NCBI RefSeq assembly: GCF_001875655.1
Contig: NZ_MKEQ01000001.1
Coordinates: 3,534,001 to 3,598,000 of the forward strand
Length of the DNA stretch: 64,000 nt
Origin: Enterobacter hormaechei ATCC 49162
Lineage (GTDB): Bacteria > Pseudomonadota > Gammaproteobacteria > Enterobacterales > Enterobacteriaceae
Direction: 5' to 3'
Shown: piece by piece, positions 19,250-29,346 of the stretch
Numbering within the stretch: the stretch's first letter is position 1
Layout of the letters: every line of letters begins with the position of its first letter
Program-made: the position numbers and the translations under genes
Notes under the pieces: generated by a model
What the model was told of the DNA's origin: nothing
Database searches by the model: none
Seen by the model: only the letters and a program-made list of their open reading frames with translations

Positions 19250-20116
19250 ATGCACATTACATTGCGTCAGCTGGAAGTTTTTGCCGAAGTGCTGAAAAGC
19301 GGCTCGACAACCCAGGCGTCACAAATGCTGGCGCTCTCGCAGTCCGCCGTCAGCGCGGCCTTGACCGATCTTGAAGGGCAACTGGGCGTGCAGCTTTTCG
19401 ACAGGGTAGGGAAGCGGCTGGTGGTGAACGAACATGGCCGCCTGCTGTACCCGCGCGCGCTGGCCTTGCTGGAGCAGGCGATTGAAATTGAACAGCTGTT
19501 CCGCGAAGACAACGGCGCGATCCGCGTCTACGCCAGCAGCACGATCGGCAACTACGTCCTGCCGGAAGTGATCGCCCGCTACCGCCGGGATTTCCCGACC
19601 CTGCCGCTGGAGATGAGCGTGGGCAACAGCCAGGACGTGATTAACGCGGTCATTGATTTCCGCGTGGATATCGGGCTTATCGAAGGGCCGTGCCATAACG
19701 TCGATATCATTGCGGAACCCTGGCTTGAGGATGAGCTGGTGGTGTTTGCTTCCCCGGCCTCTTCCTTACTCCAGGGCGAGGTCACGCTGGCGCGTCTTGC
19801 GCAGGCGCAGTGGATCCTGCGAGAGCAGGGTTCCGGCACGCGTGAGATTGTCGATTACCTGCTGCTGTCCCATCTGCCGCAGTTCCAGTTAGGGATGGAG
19901 TTAGGTAACTCCGAGGCCATTAAGCACGCCGTCCGTCATGGCCTGGGTATCAGCTGTCTTTCCCGACGGGTGATCGCCGAACAGCTGGAAACCGGCTCAC
20001 TGGTTGAGATCCCCGTTCCACTGCCGAAGCTGGTGCGCACGCTGTGGTGCATCCATCATCGTCAGAAACACCTTTCCAGCGCGCTCCAGCGTTTTCTGCG
20101 CTACTGCGAGATGTAA
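19250..20116 (+). CDS. yeiE: YeiE, LysR-type transcriptional regulator
   Basis: A 288-residue LTTR. An N-terminal winged helix-turn-helix (about 3-60: [27 protein letters not shown]) is followed by a substrate-binding domain (about 90-288). In Cronobacter and Salmonella YeiE is a sulfite-responsive or global regulator, which fits its divergent pairing with yeiH. A palindromic repeat follows the stop codon. Confidence 0.92.
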   Translation: MHITLRQLEVFAEVLKSGSTTQASQMLALSQSAVSAALTDLEGQLGVQLFDRVGKRLVVNEHGRLLYPRALALLEQAIEIEQLFREDNGAIRVYASSTIGNYVLPEVIARYRRDFPTLPLEMSVGNSQDVINAVIDFRVDIGLIEGPCHNVDIIAEPWLEDELVVFASPASSLLQGEVTLARLAQAQWILREQGSGTREIVDYLLLSHLPQFQLGMELGNSEAIKHAVRHGLGISCLSRRVIAEQLETGSLVEIPVPLPKLVRTLWCIHHRQKHLSSALQRFLRYCEM

Positions 20117-20121
20117 AAGCG

Positions 20122-20170
20122 CCCCTCACCCCAGCCCTCTCCCCAGAGGGGAGAGGGCTGGGGTGAGGGG
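20122..20170. repeat. 23-bp perfect palindromic repeat (C/G-rich family)
   Basis: Arms at 20122-20144 and 20148-20170 are perfectly complementary around AGA; the motif is CCCTCACCCCAGCCCTCTCC. Shorter relatives are at 42430-42466 and 63855-63879. It is followed by AAAAAA rather than T, so for yeiE it is an intergenic repeat more than a terminator. It lies between yeiE and lysP, both on the plus strand. Confidence 0.8.
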
Positions 20171-20300
20171 AAAAAATTATGCTTTACTTATAATCCTGGC
20201 CGAGTCATGAAGCTCTCTAATAACAGAGCATTTCTGCCGGAAGCAACGCAGATCGTCTGCTACAATCGCGCCTCATTTATTGAATGGACAGCATTTTCAC

Positions 20301-21770
20301 ATGGTTTCAGAAACTAAAACCACAGAAGCGCCCGCGCTACGTCGCGCACTTAAGGCGCGTCACCTGACGATGATCGCCATTGGCGGCTCCATCGGTACAG
20401 GTCTTTTCGTTGCCTCTGGCGCAACGATTTCGGCAGCCGGCCCGGGTGGGGCATTATTCTCTTATATCCTGATTGGCCTGATGGTTTACTTCCTGATGAC
20501 CAGTCTGGGCGAACTGGCGGCATATATGCCGGTGTCTGGTTCGTTTTCTACATACGGACAAAAATACGTTGAAGAAGGCTTCGGCTTCGCGCTGGGCTGG
20601 AACTACTGGTACAACTGGGCGGTGACCATCGCCGTTGACCTCGTCGCCGCACAGCTGGTCATGACCTGGTGGTTCCCGGACACGCCAGGCTGGATCTGGA
20701 GCGCTCTGTTCCTGGCGGTTATCTTCCTGCTGAACTACATCTCCGTGCGCGGTTTCGGCGAAGCGGAATACTGGTTCTCTTTGATCAAAGTGGCAACCGT
20801 CATCATCTTTATCGTCGTCGGTGTGGCGATGATCGTTGGTATTTTCAAAGGGGCTGAACCGGCGGGCTGGAGTAACTGGACGATAGGCGATGCGCCGTTT
20901 GCCGGGGGCTTCTCGGCGATGATTGGCGTGGCGATGATTGTTGGCTTCTCCTTCCAGGGCACGGAGCTGATTGGTATCGCGGCCGGTGAATCCGAAAACC
21001 CGGAGAAGAACATTCCGCGCGCGGTGCGTCAGGTGTTCTGGCGTATCCTGCTGTTCTATGTCTTCGCGATCCTGATTATCAGCCTGATCATTCCGTATAC
21101 CGACCCAAGCCTGCTGCGTAACGATGTCAAAGACATCAGCGTCAGCCCGTTCACGCTGGTCTTCCAGCACGCGGGTCTGCTCTCTGCGGCGGCGGTGATG
21201 AACGCGGTGATCCTGACGGCGGTACTGTCTGCGGGTAACTCCGGGATGTACGCCTCCACCCGTATGCTCTACACCCTGGCCTGCGACGGCAAAGCGCCGC
21301 GTATTTTCTCAAAACTGTCTCGCGGTGGCGTGCCACGCAACGCGCTGTATGCGACCACGGTGATTGCGGGCCTCTGTTTCCTGACCTCCATGTTCGGCAA
21401 CCAGACGGTTTACCTGTGGCTGCTTAACACCTCTGGTATGACGGGCTTTATTGCCTGGCTGGGTATTGCCATCAGCCACTACCGTTTCCGTCGCGGGTAC
21501 GTCAAGCAGGGTCATGATCTGAATAATCTGCCGTACCGTTCAGGGTTCTTCCCGCTGGGGCCGATTTTCGCCTTCGTTCTGTGCCTGATCATTACCCTGG
21601 GCCAGAACTATGAGGCCTTCCTTGCGGACACCATTGACTGGGGCGCTGTCACGGCCACCTATATTGGCATTCCGCTGTTCCTGATCATCTGGTTTGGCTA
21701 CAAACTGACGAAAGGAACACGCTTCGTTCGCTACAGTGAAATGGATTTCCCGGAACGATTTAAACAATAA
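20301..21770 (+). CDS. lysP: LysP, lysine-specific permease
   Basis: A 489-residue APC-family transporter with about 12 helices (E. coli 489). The N-terminus MVSETKTTEAP is followed by LTMIAIGGSIGTGLF, the unwound substrate-binding helix 1 motif. It brings in L-lysine by proton symport and in E. coli also gates the CadC sensor. I chose the ATG at 20301 from the family; an ATG at 20280 would add seven residues. In E. coli its promoter is under ArgP control; I cannot assign that site here. Confidence 0.95.
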   Translation: MVSETKTTEAPALRRALKARHLTMIAIGGSIGTGLFVASGATISAAGPGGALFSYILIGLMVYFLMTSLGELAAYMPVSGSFSTYGQKYVEEGFGFALGWNYWYNWAVTIAVDLVAAQLVMTWWFPDTPGWIWSALFLAVIFLLNYISVRGFGEAEYWFSLIKVATVIIFIVVGVAMIVGIFKGAEPAGWSNWTIGDAPFAGGFSAMIGVAMIVGFSFQGTELIGIAAGESENPEKNIPRAVRQVFWRILLFYVFAILIISLIIPYTDPSLLRNDVKDISVSPFTLVFQHAGLLSAAAVMNAVILTAVLSAGNSGMYASTRMLYTLACDGKAPRIFSKLSRGGVPRNALYATTVIAGLCFLTSMFGNQTVYLWLLNTSGMTGFIAWLGIAISHYRFRRGYVKQGHDLNNLPYRSGFFPLGPIFAFVLCLIITLGQNYEAFLADTIDWGAVTATYIGIPLFLIIWFGYKLTKGTRFVRYSEMDFPERFKQ

Positions 21771-21788
21771 CCGCACTTCCTCTCTTTT

Positions 21789-21816
21789 AGCCCGCTCAGT
21801 TGAGCGGGCTTTTTTA
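21789..21816 (+). terminator. lysP terminator
   Basis: AGCCCGCTC-AGTT-GAGCGGGCT followed by a T-run, 18 bp after the lysP stop. It ends just before the 3' end of convergent cirA. Confidence 0.9.
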
Positions 21817-21824
21817 TGGGCAGA

Positions 21825-23810
21825 TCAGAAGCTGTAGGTCATGCCAACGGTATAGCGACGCCCGTCGAGCACGGTGTCATACGTATCGTAATCAATCTGC
21901 TTATCAAGCACGTTATACACACCGGCGGTTACCAGCAGGTTTTTGTTGGCGTTGTAGCGCATACCGACGTCAACCTGAGTGTAGGACGGTGTGCCCTGGG
22001 ACATTGACGTGCGGCTCAGGTACTCAGACGTTTTACCGCGCAGGTTCACGCGGCTCCAGAAACCGACATCGTGCGTCGCCTGCCAGTCGAGGGTGGTGTT
22101 GAACATGTGTTTCGGCATTTTGTTCAGTGGCTTGCCGGAGAACTGGCCGCTCTTCTGCTCGGATTCCGTATAGGTATAGTTTGCCGTCCAGTTCAGATCG
22201 CGCGTGATTTTCCAGCCGAAGGAGGATTCCACACCGCGCATGTTGGCTTTGTCCACGTTGACGCGGTCGCTCACGAAATCATAGCTGTGACCGCCAATCG
22301 TACAGGCGGGATCGGCGCTGCTGTTACAGCGGCGAACTTCCGTAATCTTGTCCTTGAAGTCGGTATTAAACAGCGTCACACCGGCATTCAGGTTATCGTT
22401 GTTATCCCAGAGCAGGGCGAGTTCTTCGCTGAGGCTCTTCTCTGGTTTCAGATCCGGGTTGCCGACGATGATACCGTCAAGACGTCCGCCACCGGTCACC
22501 TGGCCCCAACTGGCAGACGACTGACGCAGGTCCGGCGCACGATAGCCAGCCGAAACCCCGCCTTTCAACGTCCACTGTTCGGCCAGGTGCCATACGCCGT
22601 AACCGCGCGGCGTCCAGTTAGTACCGTAGTTCTGGTCTTTGTCCATCCGCAGGCCGCCGGTCAACGTAAAGCTTTCCGTCATTGACCATTCATCTTCGGC
22701 AAACAGGGCCCAGCTCCAGCGCGTCAGTTTGTTCAGGCCGTCAGCAGCTTCCAGCTGATTACCGTTGTCGCGCAGTTTCTCATAGCGATACTGCCCGCCA
22801 AGGGTCAGAGTGTGATCGCCGAGGAAAACCTGGTTCTGGTTGTTGAAGGTGGTGTTATAGGAGCGCATTTCGCGACCTGGATTATTGGTCTCTTCCTGCT
22901 GGATATAGCTGGTGGTATTGAAGTCATCGTAATAACCGCTGTGGGTTAACGAGTAGGTCGTATGCTCATAGCGCGAGTCGCTTTTGGTGGTTGGCGTACA
23001 GGTCGTTCCCCGGCAGGTTTCCGTCGCTTTTGACATCCCCGGCGTGCTGTTTCTGTCCTGAAGCTCACGAGCAAAATCAAGGTCGAAATCGTTCTTCTCG
23101 TCCGGCGTGAAGTTCAGCGTAATACCACCGTTACGCATCTTCTGCTCGTTATAGCCGTTCACGATCTTATCTTCTGCGCGGCGTGACAACAGCCCCGTCA
23201 CTTTTGCGCCCAGCAGCCCGTCAATCAGAGGACCAGAAGCGTAGGCGTTGGTCTGGAAGATATCGCCGGAATCATGGTTTTCCTGGAAGGTGGCATCGCC
23301 GTGCAACGAACCGGTCCAGGCTTTGGTGTTCGAGACTTTTTTGGTGATGACGTTGATAACGCCACCCATCGCATCGGAGCCGTACAGCGAGGACATCGGG
23401 CCGCGGATGACCTCGATGCGCTCAATGGACTCCAGCGGCGGCAGCCAGCCTTGTTCAATACCCGAGTTGTCGCTGTTTGGGCGGGTGCTTCGCGTACTGA
23501 CGCGTTTGCCGTTCACCAGGAACAGGGTGTACTGAGAGGCCATGCCGCGAATACTGATGTCACTGCTACTCCCGCCGCCCGTGACGACCACGCCCGGGAC
23601 GTCTCTCAGGGCATCGGTAACATCACGGTAGGCTTTATCTTCAATTTGCTGTTTTGAAATCACAGAGATGGAGGCGGGAGCATTCTGGATCTTTTGTTCA
23701 AAACCGGTCGCGGTGACGACAACGGTGTCCTGATCGGCTGCGTGAACGAAGGAGGAACATGTGGCAGCGCCAACGGCGACGGCCAGGAGTTTAATGCGTG
23801 GTATTGTCAT
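21825..23810 (-). CDS. cirA: CirA, TonB-dependent catecholate siderophore and colicin I receptor
   Basis: A 661-residue outer-membrane receptor (E. coli 663). The signal peptide ends near SFVHA-ADQ; a TonB box DTVVVTA follows, then the plug domain (GGGSSSDISIRGM, VIRGPMSSLYGSDAMGGVINV) and a 22-strand barrel ending in the aromatic terminus VGMTYSF. It imports linear catecholates such as dihydroxybenzoylserine and is the entry point for colicin I and cefiderocol. The ATG at 23810 gives the known N-terminus. A Fur-like palindrome lies upstream at 23938-23970. Confidence 0.95.
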   Translation of the reverse strand: MTIPRIKLLAVAVGAATCSSFVHAADQDTVVVTATGFEQKIQNAPASISVISKQQIEDKAYRDVTDALRDVPGVVVTGGGSSSDISIRGMASQYTLFLVNGKRVSTRSTRPNSDNSGIEQGWLPPLESIERIEVIRGPMSSLYGSDAMGGVINVITKKVSNTKAWTGSLHGDATFQENHDSGDIFQTNAYASGPLIDGLLGAKVTGLLSRRAEDKIVNGYNEQKMRNGGITLNFTPDEKNDFDLDFARELQDRNSTPGMSKATETCRGTTCTPTTKSDSRYEHTTYSLTHSGYYDDFNTTSYIQQEETNNPGREMRSYNTTFNNQNQVFLGDHTLTLGGQYRYEKLRDNGNQLEAADGLNKLTRWSWALFAEDEWSMTESFTLTGGLRMDKDQNYGTNWTPRGYGVWHLAEQWTLKGGVSAGYRAPDLRQSSASWGQVTGGGRLDGIIVGNPDLKPEKSLSEELALLWDNNDNLNAGVTLFNTDFKDKITEVRRCNSSADPACTIGGHSYDFVSDRVNVDKANMRGVESSFGWKITRDLNWTANYTYTESEQKSGQFSGKPLNKMPKHMFNTTLDWQATHDVGFWSRVNLRGKTSEYLSRTSMSQGTPSYTQVDVGMRYNANKNLLVTAGVYNVLDKQIDYDTYDTVLDGRRYTVGMTYSF

Positions 23811-23937
23811 TTGTACATTCCGTATAAAAATGAATAAAACTCCATCGGGATAACCCTGAGAACTGTATGTTTTTGTCTTGTAAGAACTCTTTGCGATGGA
23901 GAAGAGCCTGGAATTGTACAAAAGAATGTAGAATTGT

Positions 23938-23970
23938 AAACACAAATGATAATTGAAATCATTTGTGTTT
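23938..23970. promoter_or_regulatory. Fur-box-like palindrome upstream of cirA
   Basis: Thirteen-bp perfect arms (AAACACAAATGAT/ATCATTTGTGTTT) flank AATTGAA. The core AATGATAATTGAAATCATT fits the Fur 19-mer GATAATGATAATCATTATC at most positions. It lies about 130 bp before the cirA start, leaving a leader long enough for the sRNA control known for E. coli cirA. Confidence 0.75.
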
Positions 23971-24077
23971 GATAAAGGAGTGCAGAAAAGAGGCTGGATT
24001 CAGGCGGATAGCAGGATGTAAAGAGGGTGAGGGAAAGACCCGGTAGACAGGAGGCGCTACCGGGCAAAAGGCGGAAC

Positions 24078-24905
24078 TTACCTGAACAGATGCTCCGCAT
24101 GGAAGCGGAGATGATCCTCAATAAAGGACGCCATAAAGTAATAGCTGTGGTCGTATCCCGGCTGAATGCGCAGCGTCAGCGGCCAGTCCTTCTGGCGTGC
24201 GGCTTCCGCCAGCAACGCAGGCTGTAACTGCCCGGCGAGGAACTGGTCGGCGTCGCCCTGATCCACCAGCATCGGAATAGCGTTTTCTGGCTGGCTCGCC
24301 AGCATCAGCGCGCAGCTGTCCCATTCCTGCCATTTCTCGGCATCTTCACCCAGATAATGCGTAAAGGCTTTTTGCCCCCACGGCACCTGCGTTGGGTTCA
24401 CAATCGGTGCAAACGCGGACACGCTGGTGTATTTCCCCGGGTTTTTCAGCGCCATGATCAGCGCGCCGTGGCCGCCCATCGAATGACCGCTTATCGCGCA
24501 GCGCTCGCTGACCGCAAACTGAGCGTGCACCAGGGCAGGCAGTTCATCACGAATGTAGTCATACATGTGGTAATGGCTCGCCCAAGGCTGTTCCGTGGCG
24601 TTGAGATAGAACCCGGCGCCTTTACCCAAGTCGTATCCGGCATCGTCGGCCACGTCATCGCCACGCGGGCTGGTGTCTGGCATGACCAGCGCTATGCCCA
24701 GTTCGGCGGCAATACGCTGGGCACCCGCTTTGGTGGTGAAGTTTTCGTCGTTGCAGGTCAGGCCTGAAAGCCAGTACAGCACCGGGGGATTGTCCGCAGG
24801 GGGCAGGAAAATGCTGAACGTCATAGCACAATTCAGCGTGGTGGAGTCGTGCCGCCAGCGCTGCTGTCGACCTTCAAAACAACGATGCTCTTCGAGCAGT
24901 TCCAT
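24078..24905 (-). CDS. yeiG: YeiG, S-formylglutathione hydrolase
   Basis: A 275-residue alpha/beta hydrolase of the esterase D family. The GxSxG motif is G140-H-S142-M-G; the Asp in the DQGDADQF region and His in GYDHSYYF complete the triad. It hydrolyses S-formylglutathione to formate and glutathione in formaldehyde detoxification. The frmRAB operon it can back up is not in this window. Start and length match E. coli YeiG (278). Confidence 0.92.
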   Translation of the reverse strand: MELLEEHRCFEGRQQRWRHDSTTLNCAMTFSIFLPPADNPPVLYWLSGLTCNDENFTTKAGAQRIAAELGIALVMPDTSPRGDDVADDAGYDLGKGAGFYLNATEQPWASHYHMYDYIRDELPALVHAQFAVSERCAISGHSMGGHGALIMALKNPGKYTSVSAFAPIVNPTQVPWGQKAFTHYLGEDAEKWQEWDSCALMLASQPENAIPMLVDQGDADQFLAGQLQPALLAEAARQKDWPLTLRIQPGYDHSYYFMASFIEDHLRFHAEHLFR

Positions 24906-25042
24906 GCAGGGCTCCTTTTACGAAAAACGATTCATAAAACGCATAATACAGAGTTTTCATTGGCCTGTGAGCAACTTTCACTTTCGCAGGACGGCGAGAT
25001 GTTGCATCATAAATTTACTTTTCTTTAACAATTGGAGCGATC

Positions 25043-26191
25043 ATGGCGCTGCGTATCGCGCTCAGCGGATTTGTGGTTCTGGTCGTCGCGATGGGGATAG
25101 GGCGCTTCGCCTTCACCCCTCAGGTGCCGCTGATGATTGCCGCCGGGCAACTCACGCTCACCAGCGCGGGGCTGGTGGCAGCAATGAACTATCTGGGCTA
25201 TCTGGTAGGGGCATGGGATGCCATGCGGGCGCATCGCTTCGTTGAAACACGTCTCTGGCTTGGCATCACCGGTGCGGTGGCGCTGACGCTGCTCTCCGCG
25301 GCGGCAGAAAATGCCGTCGTTCACGGTCTGCTGCGCTTTGTGATCGGCTGCATGAGCGGCTGGTCGATGGTGCTGATTGCCGCCTGGACCAACGAGCGGC
25401 TGGGGCAGCTGGGCAAACCGGGACTCAGTGCGGCCGTCTTTGCCGGACCCGGGGCCGGAATTGCCCTGAGCGGCCTGCTGGCGGTCTATATTCAGGCGAA
25501 ATCCCTTTCAGCCGGGGCAGCATGGCAAATCTACGGCGTACTGGCGCTGGTGCTGATTGTGCTGGTGGCGCGCTATTTGCCGCGCGCGGGACAACTTCAT
25601 CGCCCCGGTACCGCACCTGAACCGCTGCTGCTGACCGCAGATCTCAAGCGTCTGGTCTGGAGCTACAGCCTGGCAGGATTCGGCTATATCCTCCCGGCAA
25701 CCTTTTTATCGCAAATGGCCGCGGTGCGTTTTCCCGGCAGCCTGTTTGCCCAGTTTGTCTGGCCGATATTTGGCGCCGCCTCGGTGGTGGGGATTGCGCT
25801 CAGCATTGCCCTGCGGCATACATCAAGCGCTAACCGCAGGCTGGCGATTGTTCTGTGGTTACAGGGCGTTGGCGTGCTGGCGGCCTGGCTGCTGCCGGGC
25901 ATTGGCGGCTTGCTGACGGGCGGACTGCTGGTGGGCGGCGGCTTCCTCTGCGCGGTGCAGCTCTCGCTATTATGCGGACGCGAGCTGGCGCCAGACCACA
26001 CGCGTTATATGGCGGGTCTGCTCACCACCGGGTATGCCATTGGTCAGCTGGTGGGGCCGGTCACGTCGGCACTGTCAACCTGGCTCACGCACCGGCTGGA
26101 GCCTGCGCTGGGGCTGGCGGGGATCGCGCTGTTCGTTGCCGGGGCGTTAGTCTGGAACCGTCAGGCTGAAAGGCAACAGCAATTGCAATAA
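25043..26191 (+). CDS. YbfB/YjiJ-family MFS transporter
   Basis: A 382-residue membrane protein with about 12 hydrophobic helices. The N-terminus ALSGFVVLVVAMGIGRFAFTPQVPLM and the GYILPATFLSQMA stretch mark the YbfB/YjiJ family; E. coli YjiJ is the nearest recalled relative, encoded elsewhere in E. coli. The substrate is unknown. It lies between yeiG (divergent) and folE, where E. coli has no gene, so it is an accessory insertion. Its start ATG at 25043 is preceded by ATTGGAGCG. The base composition does not differ obviously from neighbours. Confidence 0.82.
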   Translation: MALRIALSGFVVLVVAMGIGRFAFTPQVPLMIAAGQLTLTSAGLVAAMNYLGYLVGAWDAMRAHRFVETRLWLGITGAVALTLLSAAAENAVVHGLLRFVIGCMSGWSMVLIAAWTNERLGQLGKPGLSAAVFAGPGAGIALSGLLAVYIQAKSLSAGAAWQIYGVLALVLIVLVARYLPRAGQLHRPGTAPEPLLLTADLKRLVWSYSLAGFGYILPATFLSQMAAVRFPGSLFAQFVWPIFGAASVVGIALSIALRHTSSANRRLAIVLWLQGVGVLAAWLLPGIGGLLTGGLLVGGGFLCAVQLSLLCGRELAPDHTRYMAGLLTTGYAIGQLVGPVTSALSTWLTHRLEPALGLAGIALFVAGALVWNRQAERQQQLQ

Positions 26192-26293
26192 TTATCGTCG
26201 TGAATACTGGATTATGTGCGTCGCCTCACGCACAATGAGCGCACACTTTTGCCACAACGAGGGCAAAAGACGCCACACCTGCAGGAGAAAAGA

Positions 26294-26962
26294 ATGTCAT
26301 CACTCAGTAAAGAAGCAGCCCTTGTCCATGAAGCGCTGGTTGCGCGCGGTCTTGAAACGCCACTGCGCCCGCCCGTGCAGGAGCTGGACAATGCCACCCG
26401 CAAGAGTCTGATCGCCGGCCATATGACGGAGATCATGCAACTGCTGAATCTCGATCTGAGCGACGACAGCCTGATGGAGACGCCGCACCGCATCGCGAAA
26501 ATGTACGTCGACGAAATTTTCTCCGGCCTGGATTACGCGAACTTCCCGAAAATCACCGTCATTGAAAACAAAATGAAGGTCGATGAGATGGTGACGGTAC
26601 GCGACATCACGCTGACCAGCACCTGCGAGCATCACTTTGTGACCATCGATGGTAAAGCGACGGTGGCCTATATTCCAAAAGATACGGTGATTGGCCTGTC
26701 CAAGATCAACCGCATCGTGCAGTTCTTTGCCCAGCGTCCGCAGGTGCAGGAGCGTCTGACGCAGCAGATCCTGACCGCACTGCAAACTCTGTTGGGTACT
26801 AACAACGTGGCGGTCTCTATCGACGCGGTGCACTACTGCGTGAAAGCGCGCGGCGTGCGTGATGCAACCAGCGCGACCACCACCACCTCGCTGGGCGGAC
26901 TGTTCAAATCGAGCCAGAACACCCGTCAGGAGTTCCTGCGCGCGGTGCGTCACCACAACTAA
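26294..26962 (+). CDS. folE: FolE, GTP cyclohydrolase I
   Basis: A 222-residue enzyme (E. coli 222) that turns GTP into 7,8-dihydroneopterin triphosphate, the first step of folate synthesis. Zinc ligands Cys111 and His114 in STCEHHF and Cys182 in VHYCVKARG are present, as is GLSKINR. The ATG at 26294 with GCAGGAGAAA upstream gives the family start; an in-frame ATG at 26216 lacks support. yeiB follows after 18 bp, so the two form an operon as in E. coli. Confidence 0.96.
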   Translation: MSSLSKEAALVHEALVARGLETPLRPPVQELDNATRKSLIAGHMTEIMQLLNLDLSDDSLMETPHRIAKMYVDEIFSGLDYANFPKITVIENKMKVDEMVTVRDITLTSTCEHHFVTIDGKATVAYIPKDTVIGLSKINRIVQFFAQRPQVQERLTQQILTALQTLLGTNNVAVSIDAVHYCVKARGVRDATSATTTTSLGGLFKSSQNTRQEFLRAVRHHN

Positions 26963-26980
26963 TCAGACAGGGCAGGGACC

Positions 26981-28138
26981 ATGGAGCGAAACGTCACGCT
27001 CGATTTTGTTCGCGGCGTCGCCATTCTCGGTATCCTGCTGCTGAATATCAGCGCCTTCGGTCTGCCGAAGGCCGCCTATCTGAATCCTGCGTGGTATGGC
27101 GACATCACGCGCAGCGATGCCTGGACGTGGGCAATTCTCGATCTCTTCGCACAGGTGAAATTCCTGACCCTCTTTGCGCTTCTGTTTGGCGCGGGACTTC
27201 AGCTTCTCCTCAAACGCGGTACACGCTGGATCCAGGCGCGTTTAACGCTGCTGGTTATCCTCGGCTTTATTCACGGGCTGCTTTTCTGGGACGGCGATAT
27301 TCTGCTCGCGTATGGTCTGGTGGGCCTGATTTGCTGGCGCCTGATCCGCGACGCGCCCGGTGTAAAAAGCCTGTTTAACACCGGCGTAATGCTCTATGTC
27401 ATGGGACTGTGCGTGTTATTGCTGCTCGGCATGATTGCCGGTGGCGCCACCAGCCGTTCGTGGATCCCGGATGCGGCTAACCTGCAATATGAGCAGTTCT
27501 GGAAGCTGAAAGGCGGCATGGAAGCGATCGGCAACCGGGCCGATATGCTCGGCGATAACCTGCTGGCGCTGGGGGCGCAATACGGCTGGCAGCTGGCGGG
27601 GATGATGCTGATGGGGGCCGCCCTGATGCGCACCGGCTGGCTGAAAGGGGAATTTAGCCTGCGTCACTATCGTCGTACGGGAGCAGGGCTGGTGCTGCTC
27701 GGTGTGATCATCAACCTCCCGGCGGTGATTGTGCAGTGGCATCTTCAGTGGGATTACCGCTGGTGCGCGTTCCTGTTGCAGGTGCCGCGCGAACTGAGCG
27801 CGCCGTTCCAGACCATTGGCTATGCGGCGCTGATCTATGGCTTCTGGCCCCAGCTTTCTCGCCTGTGGATCGTCAGTGCGGTGGCCTGCGTTGGGCGGAT
27901 GGCGTTAAGCAATTACATCCTGCAAACGCTGATATGCACCACGCTTTTCTACCGATTCGGCCTGTTTATTAAATTCGACCGACTCACCCTACTGGCGTTT
28001 GTTATTCCGGTCTGGATTGTTAACGTGGTGTTTTCGGTTGTCTGGCTGCGTTATTTCCGCCAGGGCCCGCTGGAATGGGCATGGCGACAGTTAACCGCCC
28101 GTGCTTCGGGCGTGTCATTGCGTAATACATCCAGATAA
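26981..28138 (+). CDS. yeiB: YeiB, DUF418 inner-membrane protein
   Basis: A 385-residue membrane protein with about ten helices. It starts MERNVTLDFVRGVAILGILL, the DUF1624/heparan-alpha-glucosaminide acetyltransferase-like motif, and ends with the DUF418 region (FQTIGYAALIYGF, GRMALSNYILQT, GPLEWAWR). Function is not established; the fold suggests acyl transfer across the membrane. Second gene after folE. Confidence 0.88.
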   Translation: MERNVTLDFVRGVAILGILLLNISAFGLPKAAYLNPAWYGDITRSDAWTWAILDLFAQVKFLTLFALLFGAGLQLLLKRGTRWIQARLTLLVILGFIHGLLFWDGDILLAYGLVGLICWRLIRDAPGVKSLFNTGVMLYVMGLCVLLLLGMIAGGATSRSWIPDAANLQYEQFWKLKGGMEAIGNRADMLGDNLLALGAQYGWQLAGMMLMGAALMRTGWLKGEFSLRHYRRTGAGLVLLGVIINLPAVIVQWHLQWDYRWCAFLLQVPRELSAPFQTIGYAALIYGFWPQLSRLWIVSAVACVGRMALSNYILQTLICTTLFYRFGLFIKFDRLTLLAFVIPVWIVNVVFSVVWLRYFRQGPLEWAWRQLTARASGVSLRNTSR

Positions 28139-28168
28139 CGATCTGGATCACAATCATTAACAAAACGG

Positions 28169-28184
28169 ATGTAAGCGTTTTCAT
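28169..28184. promoter_or_regulatory. GalR/GalS operator upstream of galS
   Basis: ATGTAAGCGTTTTCAT fits the GalR/GalS operator pattern GTGNAANCGNTTNCAC. It lies next to a CRP site, as in the mgl control region, which predicts GalS autoregulation. Confidence 0.65.
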
Positions 28185-28187
28185 CTG

Positions 28188-28203
28188 TGTGAGCTTCTTC
28201 ACG
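28188..28203. promoter_or_regulatory. CRP site of galS
   Basis: TGTGA-GCTTCT-TCACG matches CRP at nine of ten consensus positions. A CAGAAT at 28225-28230 puts the predicted start near 28237, with CRP centred near -41.5 (class II). Confidence 0.7.
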
Positions 28204-28293
28204 TAGTCTCCTCTCTCTCGCTGCCAGAATAGCCACCTTGCTAAACACAGGGGGTGTCTGTGAGTTGCTGCAATCCTTTAAAGGATGGTGAAT

Positions 28294-29316
28294 ATGATCA
28301 CCATTCGTGACGTCGCCCGCCAGGCGGGTGTTTCTGTTGCTACCGTCTCCCGCGTGCTGAACAACAGCGCGCTGGTCAGCCCTGAAACGCGTGAAACCGT
28401 GATGAAAGCCGTGACCCAACTGGGGTACCGGCCAAACGCCAATGCCCAGGCGCTGGCGACGCAGGTCAGCGATACCATTGGCGTCGTGGTGATGGACGTG
28501 TCGGACGCCTTCTTCGGTGCGCTGGTTAAAGCGGTGGACGTTGTTGCCCAGCAGCACCAGAAATATGTGCTGATTGGTAACAGCTATCATGAGGCTGAAA
28601 AAGAGCGCTATGCCATTGAAGTTCTGATCCGTCAGCGCTGTAACGCCCTGATTGTGCACTCTAAAGCCCTGAGCGATGAAGAGCTGGCCGGGTTTATGGA
28701 GCAGATCCCCGGCATGGTGCTGATCAACCGTATCGTGCCCGGTTACGCGCACCGCTGCGTCGGTCTGGATAACATCAGCGGCGCGATGATGGCGACGCGG
28801 ATGCTCATCAGCAACGGCCATCAGCGCATTGGTTATCTGGCCTCCAGTCACGGTATAGAAGACGACATGATGCGCCGTGAAGGCTGGCAAAACGCCCTGA
28901 AAGAGCAGGGCATCGCGCCGCTGGAGAGCTGGGTAGGTACCGGTTCGCCGGACATGCAGGGCGGTGAAGCGGCAATGGTTGAACTGCTGGGGCGTAATCT
29001 TCAGCTGACGGCCGTGTTTGCCTATAACGACAGCATGGCGGCGGGGGCGCTTACCGCGCTGAAAGACAACGGCATTGCGGTGCCACAGCATTTATCGCTG
29101 ATTGGTTTTGATGATATCCCGATTGCCCGTTACACCGATCCGCAGCTGACAACGGTGCGTTACCCCATTGCGTCGATGGCGAAACTGGCGACAGAGCTGG
29201 CGTTACAGGGGGCGGCAGGGCTGTTAGATCCTGACGCAACGCATTGTTTTATGCCGACTTTAGTACGCCGCCATTCGGTCTCTGTTCGACAAACTGTGGC
29301 TCCGATCACTAACTGA
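28294..29316 (+). CDS. galS: GalS, galactose isorepressor
   Basis: A 340-residue LacI-family repressor. A helix-turn-helix ([23 protein letters not shown], residues 2-24) and hinge helix ([10 protein letters not shown]) are followed by a periplasmic-binding-protein-like sensor domain. It binds galactose or fucose and represses mglBAC and itself. The ATG at 28294 with AAGGA eight bases upstream is preferred; an ATG three codons earlier overlaps the ribosome-binding site. It sits directly upstream of mglB on the same strand. Confidence 0.94.
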   Translation: MITIRDVARQAGVSVATVSRVLNNSALVSPETRETVMKAVTQLGYRPNANAQALATQVSDTIGVVVMDVSDAFFGALVKAVDVVAQQHQKYVLIGNSYHEAEKERYAIEVLIRQRCNALIVHSKALSDEELAGFMEQIPGMVLINRIVPGYAHRCVGLDNISGAMMATRMLISNGHQRIGYLASSHGIEDDMMRREGWQNALKEQGIAPLESWVGTGSPDMQGGEAAMVELLGRNLQLTAVFAYNDSMAAGALTALKDNGIAVPQHLSLIGFDDIPIARYTDPQLTTVRYPIASMAKLATELALQGAAGLLDPDATHCFMPTLVRRHSVSVRQTVAPITN

Positions 29317-29328
29317 TAACATCACGTG

Positions 29329-29344
29329 ATGTAACCGTTTTCAA
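29329..29344. promoter_or_regulatory. GalS/GalR operator of mglBAC
   Basis: ATGTAACCGTTTTCAA fits the galactose operator and lies two bases from the CRP site, as in E. coli mgl. Confidence 0.72.
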
Positions 29345-29346
29345 TC

